DNA of 46,308 nucleotides, taken from assembly GCA_023421395.1 (NCBI GenBank), contig JAEZTL010000039.1, forward strand, positions 1 to 46,308. Direction: 5' to 3'. Below, piece after piece: positions 40,146-46,308 of this stretch. The notes beneath the pieces are model-generated. The model saw only the letters and a list, made by a program, of their open reading frames with translations, was not told where the DNA came from and searched no databases. Both the position numbers and the translations under genes were made by a program. The stretch comes from Bacillota bacterium. GTDB lineage: Bacteria > Bacillota > Clostridia > Christensenellales > Aristaeellaceae. Position 1 is the stretch's first letter. Each line of letters starts with the position of its first letter.

Positions 40146-41321
40146 TCAAATCTCGTTCAGCGCGCGGTCGAGATCGGCGATCAGGTTGTCCGCCCCCTCG
40201 AGGCCGCAATGAAGCCGGATCAGTCCCCGCCCGGGGTTGCCCAGAAACGTCAGCTCTTCCTCTGAAACCTCGTACAGCGGGCAGAGCGCCAGGCTTTCAA
40301 ACCCGCCCCAGGAGCAGCCCTTGCCGAAAAGCTTCAGGTGGTTGATGAAGCGCACCGCATCCTCCGGCGGACGGTCCAGCGCAAGGCTCATCAGCCCCGT
40401 ATGGCCGCGCATCTGCCGCTCGATCAGCGCCCGCTGCGGATGGGACTTCAGGCCCGTGTAGAGAACGCGCTCCACCTTGGGCTGATTCTCCAGCCAGGCG
40501 GCCACTTTCATCGCCGTCTGCTGGTGGGCGTCAAGCCGCGCCGCCAGCGTGCGCAGCCCGCGCAGTACCAGCCAGGCCTCCATCGGCCCCAGCACGCCGC
40601 CCAGCCACTCCCGCATGTTGCGGATGATGTAATCCATCAGGTCGCCGTCCCGGGCGATCAGCGCACCGCCGATCATGTCGCTGTGACCGCCCAGGTACTT
40701 GGAAAGCGTATGCATCACGATGTCGATGCCGAATTCCAACGGGTTCTGATAGAGCGGGGTGCAATAGGTGTTGTCGATGTAGGTCAGCACGTTATGACGG
40801 CGGCAGATTTCGGCGATGGCCTTCAGGTCCACCACGGTAAAGACGAAGGTGGCGGGGCTCTCCAGAATCATCAGCCGCGTGTTGGGCCGTATGGCGCGTT
40901 CCACCGCATCCAGATCGCATCCGGTCACAAAGGAGATATCGATATTCAGCCGGGGCCCGCCGACCGCCGCCATGAAGCGCTTGACCGGCTGATAGGCGTC
41001 GCGCATGCAGACGATGTGGTCGCCCGATTTGCAGGTGCCCAGAATCGCGCTGGTCGCGGCCGCCATGCCGGAGGCAAACACCGCCGCCCGCGCCCCGCCT
41101 TCCAGCGCCGCCAGCTTGCGCTCCAGAAGGTGGGTGGTGGGGTTGGCCGCGCGGCCGTACACGAAGCATTCGTCGTCCGCCGGATCGGCGTGGGCGTACT
41201 CCTCGAACGTCGGAAACACGTGCAGCGAATTCATGTAGACGGGCGGCGCCACCGCGCCGTAATGGCGTGCGCGGTCCTCAAACGCGTGGGTCAGAATCAG
41301 CGACTGCTCCTTGAGATCCAT
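40146..41321 (-). CDS. Cys/Met metabolism PLP-dependent enzyme (cystathionine gamma-synthase/lyase family)
   Basis: A 391-residue fold-type I PLP enzyme. FVYGRAANPTTHLLERKLAALEGG (about 53-76) is the family's YxRxxNPT element. FASGMAA (82-88) is a cofactor loop, YIDNTY places the pyridine-binding Asp at 183, and HTLSKYLGGHSD gives the Schiff-base Lys208. GCSWGGFESLA matches the late substrate loop. Members perform gamma-elimination, beta-elimination or replacement on Cys, homocysteine or homoserine esters, and the exact reaction cannot be read here. Tyr110 in AYQPVKRF differs from the LYGGT version of classical enzymes. It is the first gene after a strong promoter and ends 45 bp before the sugar-binding protein gene, so it appears to share the sugar operon, an odd pairing. 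Confidence 0.88.
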   Translation of the reverse strand: MDLKEQSLILTHAFEDRARHYGAVAPPVYMNSLHVFPTFEEYAHADPADDECFVYGRAANPTTHLLERKLAALEGGARAAVFASGMAAATSAILGTCKSGDHIVCMRDAYQPVKRFMAAVGGPRLNIDISFVTGCDLDAVERAIRPNTRLMILESPATFVFTVVDLKAIAEICRRHNVLTYIDNTYCTPLYQNPLEFGIDIVMHTLSKYLGGHSDMIGGALIARDGDLMDYIIRNMREWLGGVLGPMEAWLVLRGLRTLAARLDAHQQTAMKVAAWLENQPKVERVLYTGLKSHPQRALIERQMRGHTGLMSLALDRPPEDAVRFINHLKLFGKGCSWGGFESLALCPLYEVSEEELTFLGNPGRGLIRLHCGLEGADNLIADLDRALNEI

Positions 41322-41375
41322 GTCTTCACTTCCAAAATTTCTTTCGAAAACAACTGGTACTATTTTAGAACCGGA

Positions 41376-41383
41376 TACATGTA
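41376..41383. promoter_or_regulatory. TACATGTA palindrome at the operon start point (possible operator)
   Basis: The 8-bp palindrome TACATGTA lies directly downstream of the -10 box at 41390-41385, covering the expected transcription start. This is a suitable place for repressor binding, perhaps by the operon's GntR protein. No second copy was found, so specificity is unproven. Confidence 0.3.
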
Positions 41384-41384
41384 C

Positions 41385-41413
41385 AGTATATCGGTGCCGT
41401 GCACAAATGTCAA
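41385..41413 (-). promoter_or_regulatory. Sigma-A-type promoter of the PLP enzyme/sugar-transport operon
   Basis: On the minus strand TTGACA (41413-41408), a 17-bp spacer and TATACT (41390-41385) form a near-consensus promoter. The expected start is near 41378, about 57 bases before ATG 41321. The rest of the 262-bp gap holds only this promoter and the DUF362 terminator; no small gene is visible. Confidence 0.85.
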
Positions 41414-41534
41414 CATGCGCGCCACATTTATTTTACATTATGCGGAGTCTCCCCGCGGTATGTGTTTTCGCTTCACGTTATTTTCCTCTAATTGGTCTTA
41501 TGAAAGGACCGGTTTGCGGCGCACCCGGGGTGCG

Positions 41535-41565
41535 AAAAAGCGCCCGCGCTGTTTCGCGCGGGCGC
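41535..41565 (-). terminator. Rho-independent terminator of the DUF362 gene
   Basis: A perfect 10-bp stem, GCGCCCGCGC (41565-41556) with its complement at 41549-41540, has a 6-base loop and T5 at 41539-41535 on the minus strand. It lies 18 bp after the DUF362 stop codon. Confidence 0.85.
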
Positions 41566-41583
41566 CCCGTCCGGAACGCGCCA

Positions 41584-42717
41584 TCACTTCATGACGATCA
41601 GCTCATAGGCTCTTGTGCCCAGACCGATTTTTTCTGCATGGGCGAGACAGGTGCGCCAGTCGGAATCGGGTGCGGAGTTGACAAAATGGTCGTGGTGATC
41701 GCAAAAGCCGGAGCCCTTCAGGTTGTCGGAGAGCTGACTTCCGGGCAAAGGCGCGGCGTTCAGGCAGGCGTCCGCGCAGGCCTGGTCCAGCGCCAGCGGG
41801 TCAAACGACGCGAACATCCCCAGGTTGGGCAGGATCGGCGCGTCGTTTTCGCCGTGGCAGTCGCAGTTGGGCGACACGTCCACCACCAGCGAAACGTGGA
41901 AATTCGGCCGGCCGGCCACCACCGCTTTGGCGTACTCCGCCATGCGGCAGTTGAGCTCGGAGAGCGCGGAATCTTCCGAAAACTCGATGGCGTCGAAGTT
42001 GCAGGAACCCAGGCAGCGGCCGCAGCCCACGCAATTGTCCGGATTGACGCGCATCTTCCGCGTCTTCTCATTGAATTCCAGCGCGCCGTTCGCGCACTCC
42101 CGCAGGCAACGCAGGCATCCGCGGCACTGTTCCGGATCGATCTCGGGCTTCCCGTTGTTGTGCTGGTCCTTCTTTCCCGCGCGGGAGCCGGAACCCATGC
42201 CGATGTTCTTGATCGTGCCGCCAAAGCCGGTCATCTCATGCCCCTTGAAGTGGGTCAGGCTGATGAATACATCCGCATCCATAACCGCGCGGCCGATCCT
42301 GGCTTCCTTGACGTATTCCCCGCCCGGAACCGGCACCGGAATGTCGTCGGTACCCTTGAGGCCGTCGCCGATCAGGACCGGGCAGCCCACCGTCAGCGGC
42401 GTGAAGCCATTCTCCCAGGCGCAGTACAGGTGTTCCAGCGCGTTCTTCCGGCTGCCCGGGTAGAGGGTGTTGCAGTCGGTCAGGAAGGGCTTGCCGCCCA
42501 GTTCCTTCACCACGTCCGCCACGGCTTTGGCGTAATTGGGGCGCAGATAGCTGATGTTGCCCAGTTCGCCGAAATGCATCTTGATGGCGACGAACTTTCC
42601 GTCCATGTCGATCTGGCCGACGCCCGCCTTTTTCACCAGCTTTTTCAGCTTGACCGGTAAGCTGTCGCCAAACGCGAGGGTGCGGAAATCCGTAAAGAAC
42701 ACCTTCGATTTTTCCAT
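41584..42717 (-). CDS. DUF362 protein with 2[4Fe-4S] ferredoxin domain
   Basis: A 377-residue cytosolic protein from ATG 42717 (GGGAG upstream). Residues 1-185 and 240-377 form the DUF362 domain: VAIKMHFGELGNISYLRP, DCNTLYPGSRKNALEH, FISLTHFKGHEMTGFGGTIK and KNIGMGSGSRAGK are characteristic. Inserted between them is a bacterial ferredoxin pair: C198xxC201xxC204xxxC208 and C229xxC232xxC235xxxC239. Typical DUF362-ferredoxin proteins in anaerobes have this order and size. The biochemical role is not established; electron transfer to an unknown partner is a reasonable guess. The gene is monocistronic, with its own promoter and a strong terminator. Confidence 0.92.
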   Translation of the reverse strand: MEKSKVFFTDFRTLAFGDSLPVKLKKLVKKAGVGQIDMDGKFVAIKMHFGELGNISYLRPNYAKAVADVVKELGGKPFLTDCNTLYPGSRKNALEHLYCAWENGFTPLTVGCPVLIGDGLKGTDDIPVPVPGGEYVKEARIGRAVMDADVFISLTHFKGHEMTGFGGTIKNIGMGSGSRAGKKDQHNNGKPEIDPEQCRGCLRCLRECANGALEFNEKTRKMRVNPDNCVGCGRCLGSCNFDAIEFSEDSALSELNCRMAEYAKAVVAGRPNFHVSLVVDVSPNCDCHGENDAPILPNLGMFASFDPLALDQACADACLNAAPLPGSQLSDNLKGSGFCDHHDHFVNSAPDSDWRTCLAHAEKIGLGTRAYELIVMK

Positions 42718-42800
42718 GCCTGATCACTCCCGTTCAAAAATCCGGCGGCCTTCCCGCGCACCACGCCACGAGTGCCGCGCCATCGTTTCACAACGAAACC

Positions 42801-42831
42801 ATTATAGGGCTTAATGTTCACTTTAAGTCAA
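42801..42831 (-). promoter_or_regulatory. Candidate promoter of the DUF362 gene
   Basis: On the minus strand TTGACT (42831-42826) and TATAAT (42806-42801) are separated by 19 bp, slightly long. A small inverted repeat, GTTTC-N5-GAAAC (42785-42799), follows the -10 box. The expected leader is about 75 bases. Confidence 0.55.
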
Positions 42832-42891
42832 TAGGATTCCACAATTCCCGTTCATTCGGCGCGCCGCGCTTCCGCGGGAGGCGGGCGCCTT

Positions 42892-42920
42892 TTGACATCC
42901 GGCCCTTTCAGGCGTATAAT
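42892..42920 (+). promoter_or_regulatory. Fully consensus sigma-A promoter of the first KDPG aldolase gene
   Basis: TTGACA (42892-42897), an exact 17-bp spacer and TATAAT (42915-42920) match the consensus at all twelve positions. The expected start is near 42927, giving a leader of about 48 bases with AAAGGAGG before ATG 42975. Confidence 0.9.
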
Positions 42921-42974
42921 CTCACCCGGAGAAAGATTTTCTGTCGGGCGGCGTGCCGCTCAAAGGAGGAAAAC

Positions 42975-43595
42975 ATGCCTGTTATGGACGAAATCCGGAA
43001 AATCGGCGTGGTGCCGGTCATCAAATTGGACGATCCCGCGGACGCGGTACCCCTGGCAAAGGCGCTGAAGGCGGGCGGCGTGCCGGTGGCGGAGGTCACC
43101 TTTCGCACCGCCGCGGCGGAGGAATCCATCCGCCGCATTTCCCGGGAAGTGGACGACATCCTGGTGGGCGCGGGCACGGTGCTGACCGTGGAACAGGTGG
43201 AGCGCGCCGCTTCAGCCGGCGCGAAGTTCATCGTATCCCCCGGCTTCGACCGGGAGGTGGTGGAAAGGAGTCTGGCGCTGGGGCTTCCCGTGCTGCCCGG
43301 CTGCGCCACGCCTTCGGAGATCATGGCGGCGCTGAAGCTGGGGCTGAAGACGGTCAAATTTTTTCCCGCCTCGGTGTACGGCGGCCTTTCCGGCATCAAG
43401 GCGTTGTCCGCGGCGTTTCCGGGCCTGTCCTTCGTGCCCACCGGCGGCGTAGGGCCGAAGAACCTGGCCGAATTCCTGGGCTTCTCCCCCATTCTGGCTT
43501 GTGGCGGCAGCTGGATGGTGAACGTCCGGGACCTGGCGGAAACCACCCGGCTCTGTCAGGAGGCCCGCGCCATCGTAAAGGAGACCCGCGGCTGA
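42975..43595 (+). CDS. eda: KDPG/KHG aldolase (stand-alone copy)
   Basis: A 206-residue class I aldolase starts at ATG 42975 behind AAAGGAGG. It follows the Eda pattern closely: VVPVIKLDDPADAVPLAKAL, then AEVTFRT with the catalytic Glu40, DILVGAGTVLT, FIVSPGF, PGCATPSE, and VKFFPAS with the Schiff-base Lys128. PTGGV and CGGSWMV form the phosphate-binding end of the barrel. It cleaves 2-keto-3-deoxy-6-phosphogluconate to pyruvate and glyceraldehyde-3-phosphate, and often 4-hydroxy-2-oxoglutarate as well. Length equals the family norm (about 205-215). It stands alone between its own consensus promoter and a strong bidirectional terminator, apart from the second aldolase/kinase pair, so it may be expressed constitutively. 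Confidence 0.93.
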   Translation: MPVMDEIRKIGVVPVIKLDDPADAVPLAKALKAGGVPVAEVTFRTAAAEESIRRISREVDDILVGAGTVLTVEQVERAASAGAKFIVSPGFDREVVERSLALGLPVLPGCATPSEIMAALKLGLKTVKFFPASVYGGLSGIKALSAAFPGLSFVPTGGVGPKNLAEFLGFSPILACGGSWMVNVRDLAETTRLCQEARAIVKETRG

Positions 43596-43613
43596 CGCGC
43601 CGTCCGAAAGTGG

Positions 43614-43647
43614 AAAAAGCGAGACCCCGAACGGGGTCTCGCTTTTT
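43614..43647. terminator. Bidirectional terminator between convergent eda and IclR genes
   Basis: A perfect 15-bp inverted repeat with loop GAAC has A5 at its left edge and T5 at its right. The GC core is GCGAGACCCC / GGGGTCTCGC. It has a T-run on both strands, lies 18 bp after the eda stop and 18 bp from the IclR stop, and should end both transcripts. Confidence 0.95.
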
Positions 43648-43665
43648 CGCGTCGTCAGCGCCAGC

Positions 43666-44451
43666 CTAATGAAACGAAGCGTCGCGCTCCGCGACGACGC
43701 GCTCGATCCGCTCCCGCGCGTTTTGCAGCAGACCGCCGATGAGGCGCATCTTTTCTTCATCCGCGCGGAACAGCGGCACCGTGACGCTGACCGCCGCGAC
43801 GATCCGGCCGCCCTTCCGGATCGGCGCGCCGACGCAGCGCACGTGCTGGTCCGACTCCTCGGATTCATACGAAAGGCCCGTCTCGCGCACGGCGGCGAGC
43901 TGCTCCGCCAGGTCGTCGAAGCGGCCGACCGTTTTGGCCGTCACCGGTTTCAGGCCGTCGGGGTAGAGCTTTTTCAGCATCGGCGGCGTGTGGTCCGAGA
44001 GCAGCGCCTTGCCCACGGCGGTGGCGTAGGCGGGCAGACGCCGCCCCACCGACGAATACATCCGGATCGGCTCGGGCGAGTCGATCTTCAGCAGGTACAG
44101 TACGTCGCCGCCCTCCAGGATGCCGAAATGGCAGGTTTCGCTGCAGACGTCCACGATCAGCTGCATCTGCGCGCGGATCAATTCCAAAACGTCCGTCTGC
44201 TCCAGGTAGCTGTTGCCGCATTCGAAAAGTCGCGCACCGGTCCTGTAAAGCCGCGTATCCGGCGAAACCATCAGGAACCCGCGCTCACACAGCGTGCGCA
44301 GAATCGGATGAATGCTGCTTTTCGGCGCTTCCAGGTGCTCCACAATCTGGCCGAACGTCCGCCCGGACGGCGACGACGCCACATATTCAATCGCCCGGAG
44401 CGTCCTGTCTGTCGCGCGGTGAGGCGCGCTCTGATCACGCCCGTTATCCAT
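43666..44451 (-). CDS. IclR-family transcriptional regulator (KdgR-like by context)
   Basis: I chose ATG 44451 (MDNGRDQSAPHRATDRTLRA) behind GGAGG, giving 261 residues, the normal IclR size; the open frame continues 31 codons into the promoter. Residues 14-70 form the winged helix (ALEY-like IEYVASSPSGRTFGQIVEHL, then KSSIHPILRTLCERGFL). The C-terminal effector domain (about 85-255) has family-typical CHFGILEGGDVLYLLKIDSP, YATAVGKALLS, GRFDDLAEQLAAVRETGLSY and CVGAPIRKGGRIVAAVSVTVP. It is divergent from the second KDPG aldolase and KDG kinase genes, so control of KDG metabolism is likely. KDG or KDPG as effector is inference. Twin elements in the divergent region suggest that it also regulates itself. 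Confidence 0.92.
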   Translation of the reverse strand: MDNGRDQSAPHRATDRTLRAIEYVASSPSGRTFGQIVEHLEAPKSSIHPILRTLCERGFLMVSPDTRLYRTGARLFECGNSYLEQTDVLELIRAQMQLIVDVCSETCHFGILEGGDVLYLLKIDSPEPIRMYSSVGRRLPAYATAVGKALLSDHTPPMLKKLYPDGLKPVTAKTVGRFDDLAEQLAAVRETGLSYESEESDQHVRCVGAPIRKGGRIVAAVSVTVPLFRADEEKMRLIGGLLQNARERIERVVAERDASFH

Positions 44452-44462
44452 GCTCCGCCTCC

Positions 44463-44482
44463 ATGTTCCGATATGCGAATCG
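44463..44482. promoter_or_regulatory. Putative IclR operator, copy 1 (leader of the IclR gene)
   Basis: This element reads ATGTTCCgATATgCGAA and lies between the IclR -10 box and its ribosome site. The same ATGTTCCnATATnCGAA pattern recurs at 44612-44628 in the divergent leader. The half-palindromic GTTC...GAA layout suits a dimeric regulator. Confidence 0.6.
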
Positions 44483-44515
44483 TTCCGGTCAATCCGGATC
44501 GTGAAATTCATCCCG

Positions 44516-44544
44516 ATTTTACCACAGCCCTTCCCGTCTGTCAA
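44516..44544 (-). promoter_or_regulatory. Promoter of the IclR gene
   Basis: On the minus strand TTGACA (44544-44539), a 17-bp spacer and TAAAAT (44521-44516). The expected start is near 44509, about 58 bases before ATG 44451. Confidence 0.85.
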
Positions 44545-44561
44545 TTTTCGTCCATCGGAGA

Positions 44562-44590
44562 TTGACAGCGCCCGCAGGGGGTGGTATCAT
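44562..44590 (+). promoter_or_regulatory. Promoter of the KDPG aldolase/KDG kinase operon
   Basis: On the plus strand TTGACA (44562-44567), a 17-bp spacer and TATCAT (44585-44590). Its -35 and that of the IclR gene form an inverted repeat, TGTCAAT (44539-44545) and ATTGACA (44561-44567), only 15 bp apart, so the two polymerases would compete or be controlled together. Confidence 0.8.
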
Positions 44591-44611
44591 AATCGTGCGT
44601 AATCAAGAATT

Positions 44612-44630
44612 ATGTTCCTATATACGAACT
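44612..44630. promoter_or_regulatory. Putative IclR operator, copy 2 (leader of the aldolase/kinase operon)
   Basis: It reads ATGTTCCtATATaCGAAC, with GTTC and GAAC as inverted arms around a TATATA centre. It lies about 15 bases downstream of the expected start of the plus-strand transcript, a roadblock position for a repressor. Confidence 0.6.
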
Positions 44631-44670
44631 CCCGGATGCCACCACGGCCCGGGGAAGGGAGCGATGCATC

Positions 44671-45306
44671 ATTCAGATTTTAGAGGAAATCCTAAGACGC
44701 AAAATCGTCGCCATCGCACGGCGTGTGCCGCCGGAGCGGATCCTGCCCGCCACCGAAGCGCTGTACGAGGGCGGGATCCGGCTGATGGAGATCACCTTCG
44801 ACCAGGCCGACCCGGATTGTCTTCACCTGACGCCGCGTTTGATCGAGGCATTGGCCGTCCGCTTTGACGACATGCTGGTGGGCGCGGGCACGGTGATGAC
44901 TCGGGAACAGGCCCGCGCGGCGGCGGATGCAGGCGCGCGCTTCGCGCTGGCGCCCAACATCGATCCGGACGTGATCGATGAAGTACAGAAGCTGGGAATC
45001 GGAGTCATTCCGGGTGCGATGACACCCAGCGAAGTCGCTCAGGCCTGGAAGCTGGGGGCGACGATGGTCAAGCTCTTCCCCGCCGGGGACCTGGGTCCAG
45101 GTTATGTGAAGGCACTTCGGGGGCCGCTTCCCCACATCCCTCTGATGGCGGTGGGCGGTGTGGACCTCAATAACCTCGCAGGCTTTTTCCAGGCGGGCGC
45201 CGGCGCGGCGGGCATCGGCGGCAACATCGTGAACAACAAGCTGATCGCCGAGGGCCGCTACGAAGCGCTCAAGGATCTGGCCAAGGCTTATACAAATCTC
45301 GCGTGA
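44671..45306 (+). CDS. KDPG/KHG aldolase, second copy, with an anomalous start
   Basis: The frame reads QILEEILRRKIVAIARRVPP, then LMEITFDQ with the catalytic Glu, MLVGAGTVMT, FALAPNIDP, IPGAMTPSE, and MVKLFPAGDLGP with the Schiff-base Lys. MAVGGVD and GAGAAGIGG close the barrel. This is the KDPG aldolase form common in Clostridia, distinct from the copy at 42975. No ATG, GTG or TTG is in frame between the stop at 44590 and GTG 44725, and that GTG would remove the first barrel strand (KIVAIARRV). I therefore give ATT 44671, nine bases after AAGGGAG. The alternative is ATG 44664 in another frame, reaching this frame if one T of the run 44678-44681 were absent (MHHSDLEEILRRK). The stop is 11 bp before the kinase ATG, so the two are one operon. 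Confidence 0.85.
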   Translation: MQILEEILRRKIVAIARRVPPERILPATEALYEGGIRLMEITFDQADPDCLHLTPRLIEALAVRFDDMLVGAGTVMTREQARAAADAGARFALAPNIDPDVIDEVQKLGIGVIPGAMTPSEVAQAWKLGATMVKLFPAGDLGPGYVKALRGPLPHIPLMAVGGVDLNNLAGFFQAGAGAAGIGGNIVNNKLIAEGRYEALKDLAKAYTNLA

Positions 45307-45317
45307 GGGGATGCAAC

Positions 45318-46308
45318 ATGAAGAGAACGGTCTGTTTCGGAGAGATGATGGGACGGCTGAACCCGGAGGGCTACCTCCGGCTGGTGCAGGCGCAGAAGCT
45401 GGAACTCTCGTTCGCGGGCGGCGAGGCCAACGTGGCGGTATCGCTGGCTTTTATGGGGCAGCCGGCCGCCTACGTCACCCGGCTGCCCAGGAACGACCTG
45501 GGCCGCGCCGCCATGATGGAGCTGTCGCGCTATCAGATTGACTGCTCGTCCATCGCCTGGGGCGGGGATCGGCTGGGGCTGTACTTTGTGGAAAAGGGCG
45601 CCAGCCAGCGCGCCAGCAAGGTGCTCTACGACCGGGCGCACTCCGCCATTGCGGAAGCCTCCCGGGATGATTTCGACTGGGAGAATATCTTTAAAGACGC
45701 CGCCTGGTTCCACTTCACCGGCATCACGCCCGCGCTGGGCGGCGCGCTGCCGGAGATCTGTATGGACGCGTTGAAGGCCGCGAAGAAGGCGGGCGTCACC
45801 GTCAGCTGCGATCTCAACTACCGCAAGAACCTCTGGAGCCGCGAGCGCGCGGGCGAGGTGATGGCGCGCTTCATGCCCTATGTGGACCTTCTGATCGCCA
45901 ACGAGGAAGACGCCGCGGACGTTTTCGGCATCCGCGCCTCGGGCACCCAGGTGGAAAAGGGCGAATTGAACCGTGAGGGCTATGTGGATGTGGCAAGGCA
46001 GCTCTCGGAGCGTTTCGGCATCCAAAAGGTGGCCATCACGCTGCGCGGCAGCATCTCCGCCAGTGACAACGAATGGGGCGCGATGCTCTACGAGGGCGGC
46101 AAGGCCCTTTTCTCCAAGCGCTACCGGGTGCACATCGTCGACCGGGTGGGCGGCGGCGACAGCTTCGGCGCGGGCATGATCTACGCCCTTGAGAAGGGCT
46201 ATGAACCGCAGCGCGCCGTGGAGTTCGCGGCGGCCGCGTCCTGTCTGAAGCACTCCATCGAGCACGATTTCAACTTGGTGACCGTGGACGAAATTGAAAA
46301 ACTGGCGC
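45318..46308 (+). CDS. kdgK: PfkB-family 2-keto-3-deoxygluconate kinase (partial, 3' end outside window)
   Basis: The start is ATG 45318 behind GAGGGG, and 330 residues are visible before the window ends, probably lacking only the last few to ten or so. The N-terminal PfkB motif is FAGGEANVAVSLAFMG (about 32-47). The C-terminal signature DRVGGGDSFGAGMIYALEKG carries the catalytic Asp281 and the anion hole. CDLNYRKNLWS and LLIANEEDA match KDG kinases closely, a segment that separates them from fructokinases. It phosphorylates 2-keto-3-deoxygluconate to KDPG, the substrate of the aldolase encoded just upstream. Together they complete the final steps of hexuronate breakdown to pyruvate and glyceraldehyde-3-phosphate. 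Confidence 0.9.
   Translation, partial: MKRTVCFGEMMGRLNPEGYLRLVQAQKLELSFAGGEANVAVSLAFMGQPAAYVTRLPRNDLGRAAMMELSRYQIDCSSIAWGGDRLGLYFVEKGASQRASKVLYDRAHSAIAEASRDDFDWENIFKDAAWFHFTGITPALGGALPEICMDALKAAKKAGVTVSCDLNYRKNLWSRERAGEVMARFMPYVDLLIANEEDAADVFGIRASGTQVEKGELNREGYVDVARQLSERFGIQKVAITLRGSISASDNEWGAMLYEGGKALFSKRYRVHIVDRVGGGDSFGAGMIYALEKGYEPQRAVEFAAAASCLKHSIEHDFNLVTVDEIEKLA

Noticed and set aside
42785..42799. GTTTC-N5-GAAAC inverted repeat downstream of the DUF362 -10 box
   Set aside because: It has only 5-bp arms and no second copy in the window, which is insufficient to call an operator.
42859..42893. GGCGC...GCGCC hairpin followed by TTTT just before the eda promoter
   Set aside because: The stem has a bulge and a long loop, no plus-strand gene ends there, and the T-run is part of the -35 region. 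It is probably chance in GC-rich DNA.
44562..44867. Plus-strand small ORF beginning in the aldolase promoter
   Set aside because: It would start inside the -35 box and runs out of frame into the aldolase. Only its internal ATG 44664 is of interest, as a possible aldolase start.

Overview
The window is GC-rich bacterial DNA, clearly above 60% G+C by eye, with no tRNA, rRNA, IS element or CRISPR array. Strong GGAGG-type ribosome sites, sigma-A-like TTGACA/TATAAT promoters, IclR/GntR regulators, a DUF362-ferredoxin protein and a sugar ABC operon without its own ATPase fit a GC-rich anaerobic Clostridia lineage (Bacillota) of gut or rumen type. This assignment is inference from gene content. No marker gene fixes the taxon.

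Layout. Positions 1-2629 (minus strand) hold housekeeping-type genes: a partial isochorismatase-family hydrolase, a short QueG-like double [4Fe-4S] protein, a zinc-ribbon protein and ribonuclease Z. Positions 2767-30342 (minus), about 60% of the window, are one intact reading frame for a secreted protein of 9,191 residues. It looks like a leukotoxin/LktA- or filamentous-hemagglutinin-type beta-helical adhesin. In order it has a signal peptide, a Pro/Glu 12-residue repeat stalk, RTX-like GGxGxD motifs, thousands of residues of about 50-residue beta repeats, about eight higher-order repeats of some 230 residues, an aromatic-rich globular module, a near-identical 42-residue repeat block, helical insertions, a coiled coil and a helical C-terminus. 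No LPXTG, SLH or other known anchor is visible. Directly upstream (30425-32047) lies a membrane-anchored extracytoplasmic TPR protein, probably its operon partner.

Positions 32223-41321 (minus) form a tight carbohydrate operon. In transcription order it is a Cys/Met-metabolism PLP enzyme, a sugar-binding protein, two permeases, a GntR/FCD regulator, a GH29 alpha-L-fucosidase and a GH106 alpha-L-rhamnosidase. It starts from a clear TTGACA-17-TATACT promoter. A perfect 14-bp stem-loop separates the binding-protein gene from the permease genes. A DUF362/ferredoxin gene (41584-42717, minus) follows with its own terminator.

Positions 42975-46308 handle 2-keto-3-deoxygluconate. A stand-alone KDPG aldolase (plus) has a fully consensus promoter and shares a bidirectional terminator with a convergent IclR regulator (minus). 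Divergent from the IclR gene is a second KDPG aldolase plus a PfkB-family KDG kinase (cut by the window edge). The two divergent promoters have mirror-image -35 boxes, and each leader carries a copy of the same ATGTTCCnATATnCGAA element, a likely operator. The second aldolase lacks an ordinary start codon at its expected N-terminus.

Together, rhamnosidase, fucosidase, sugar importer and KDG/KDPG enzymes suggest use of rhamnose-, fucose- and uronate-containing plant polysaccharide such as pectin. The giant adhesin could tether the cell to substrate, host surface or neighbours. That functional link is inference.
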